Below are positions 62,823-64,000 of a stretch of 64,000 nt of DNA, in pieces. The stretch is from DATARH01 sp050246595 (GTDB taxonomy: Bacteria; Pseudomonadota; Alphaproteobacteria; ATCC43930; CGMCC-115725). Positions within the stretch are counted from its first letter, which is position 1. Every line of letters starts with the position of its first letter. A program made the translations under genes and the position numbers. The notes under the pieces are model-generated. The model worked only from the letters and a program-made list of their open reading frames with translations. It had not been told where the DNA came from and did no database searches. The stretch is taken from NCBI GenBank assembly GCA_050246595.1, contig JBFWVT010000005.1, forward strand, positions 62,001 through 126,000, in the 5' to 3' direction.

Positions 62823-63224
62823 ATGGCGAATGACAAACCATTCTATTTCGGCAATGCGGCGGCGGATCAGGTCCGCGAATCCGGCTGGTTCATCGGTCAA
62901 TTCGTGCCGCCCGAGCTGGGTCTGCGGCACCAGACCGATGTCGAGGTCAAATGGGGTCTGCATCCGGACGGCGACAAGCGGTCGCGCCCCTGGGCGAACG
63001 GCAACGGGACGACGATCTCGGTTCTGGTTCGCGGCACGCTGCATGTCTGCTTCCATCTCGGGGAGACGCGGGAAATCGTTACCCTGGCCAAGGAAGGCGA
63101 TTACGTGATTTATGGTCCCGACATGGTCCATTCCTGGGAGGCTTCCGGCGAGACGCTTGTCCTCTCGGTGCGGTTTCCATCGGTCGAGATTGGCGGGCGG
63201 CACGCTTCCGGCCATGCAACGTGA
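62823..63224 (+). CDS. Cupin-like small protein
   Basis: A 133-residue beta-barrel-type protein: EVKWGLHPDGDKRSRPWANGNGTTISVLVRGTLHVCFHLGETREIVTLAKEGDYVIYGPDMVHSWEASGETLVLSVRFP follows the two-motif pattern of cupins, but the first motif lacks the usual HxH, so metal binding is doubtful. The C-terminus ends in HASGHAT. Function unknown. It stands alone on the plus strand. Confidence 0.7.
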   Translation: MANDKPFYFGNAAADQVRESGWFIGQFVPPELGLRHQTDVEVKWGLHPDGDKRSRPWANGNGTTISVLVRGTLHVCFHLGETREIVTLAKEGDYVIYGPDMVHSWEASGETLVLSVRFPSVEIGGRHASGHAT

Positions 63225-63342
63225 AACGGCGATGCAAACTTATGGCGATGCTTTTTCCGGGAGCGCGCGCCGGGCGGTATAGCGATTTTACAGCAAGCGC
63301 GGACGGCGGCGGGCGCTGTTGTCGGGTCGCGGGTTTCGGACC

Positions 63343-64000
63343 TTATCGTCCGCTGAAACGCTTCAGGTCCGGTATTGCTCCCAGGACCGGGACGCCGAGT
63401 TCGTCATCGAGATCGTCGATCGAACGGACCCGCGGATCGAGCCCCTCGATAAACAAGGCCAACGCGACCGCCGCAACCAGCGCCGTCGCGAAACTCAGCC
63501 CGGCATAAAGATACTTTTGCGGCTTCACCGGGTACAGACCCGGAACCGCCTGCGATACGACGCGGATCTCGTCGATCGCGCGAGCCTCCCTGACCCGAGC
63601 CTCCTCGAACTGCTTGGCGAAGAAGGAGTAATTCTCCTCCGCCAGCTTTTCGGCCAGCACGATCTCATTCATCTGAATTTCTTTTTGCGGATAGCGCGTA
63701 AGTTCCGCGCGCGCCGCGACGATTTGCTGTTTCAGCGCGGTGATCTCGGCCTGCTGAGAATTGATTTTCGGGCTATCCTTGAAGGATGTCGGTTTCAGCC
63801 CCGCCAGCCTGCCTTCGGCTTTGGCAAGAGTATTTTCCAGATCCGCAACATTCTTGAGTTTTTCCGCGTACTCCGATTTCAGATCGAATGTTCGGCCCGA
63901 GGTTTTGTAGGCCAATATCGCCGTCCTAGCCTGCTCCAGGGCATCGCGGCTTTTGTTCAGCTGCCGTTCGATAAATTCGCGCGACCGCATCGCCTCAGCG
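63343..64000 (-). CDS. Polysaccharide chain-length determinant (GumC/Wzz type), partial at right edge
   Basis: The visible 219 codons are the C-terminal part; the frame stays open upstream of ATG 63990 to the edge, so the N-terminus is outside. A long coiled coil (FIERQLNKSRDALEQARTAILAYKTSGRTFDLKSEYAEKLKNVADLENTLAKAEGRL...) is followed by one membrane helix (YAGLSFATALVAAVALALFI) and GLDPRVRSIDDLDDELGVPVLGAIPDLKRFSG, where it stops. The ATP-binding kinase domain that would follow in Wzc is absent. It is a second such protein beside the kinase-bearing one at 45417, suggesting another locus to the right. Confidence 0.88.
   Translation of the reverse strand, partial: AEAMRSREFIERQLNKSRDALEQARTAILAYKTSGRTFDLKSEYAEKLKNVADLENTLAKAEGRLAGLKPTSFKDSPKINSQQAEITALKQQIVAARAELTRYPQKEIQMNEIVLAEKLAEENYSFFAKQFEEARVREARAIDEIRVVSQAVPGLYPVKPQKYLYAGLSFATALVAAVALALFIEGLDPRVRSIDDLDDELGVPVLGAIPDLKRFSGR

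Overview
The window is high-GC bacterial chromosome, most likely from an alphaproteobacterium. Supporting this are the strong GC bias at third codon positions, palindromic repeats built on CCCCGGACTTGAT and GTCATTCCGGGGC of the kind common in that class, and the gene families present. No rRNA, tRNA or CRISPR array was seen, so finer placement is a guess.

Region 1 (1-12860, all on the minus strand) is the structural block of a T7-like short-tailed phage. In transcription order it carries a scaffold-like protein, the major capsid protein, a small virion protein, a gp11-like tail adaptor that is a tandem duplication, a gp12-like tail nozzle protein, a gp13-like protein, a gp14-like protein, an internal protein with a lytic transglycosylase domain, and a very large internal protein that runs off the left edge. 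Most of these genes overlap by 1-4 bases or abut. No portal, terminase, integrase or phage RNA polymerase lies between the scaffold gene and the chromosome at about 12.9 kb, so this end looks truncated or rearranged. Near the left edge a second ORF starts inside the large internal gene in another frame, with a strong ribosome binding site.

Region 2 (13197-19775) holds chromosomal catabolic genes: an amidohydrolase-2 protein, a Baeyer-Villiger-type flavin monooxygenase, a solute-binding protein of the peptide/opine type, and an AtzB/TrzN-like aminohydrolase.

Region 3 (20056-53654) is a large exopolysaccharide locus. Its plus-strand left arm encodes an outer-membrane beta-barrel, an O-antigen ligase/polymerase-like membrane protein, a periplasmic FecR-domain protein and a CHASE2-adenylate cyclase. 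A long minus-strand run encodes a carbamoyltransferase, about ten glycosyltransferases, a polymerase-like membrane protein, a Wzm/Wzt ABC exporter, a glutamine-dependent amidotransferase of the asparagine synthase family, a Wzc-like tyrosine autokinase, a Wza-like lipoprotein and a metallophosphatase. Many of these genes overlap by ATGA or GTGA. A plus-strand arm follows with a NusG/RfaH-like antiterminator, a glycosyltransferase, a close relative of plant GDP-mannose 3,5-epimerase and a cysteine-rich lipoprotein. A minus-strand Tat-exported DUF882 protein closes the region. A 187-bp MITE with inverted ends and a 6-bp target duplication sits between two glycosyltransferase genes.

Region 4 (53732-62085, minus) is a second catabolic cluster: a molybdopterin oxidoreductase translationally linked to a three-part FAD/[2Fe-2S]/FAD dehydrogenase (HcnABC or opine-oxidase architecture), followed upstream by an amidohydrolase, a BNR-repeat protein and a TauD-type dioxygenase. 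Two small genes follow, and at the right edge is the 3' end of a second, kinase-less polysaccharide chain-length determinant, suggesting another polysaccharide locus beyond the window.
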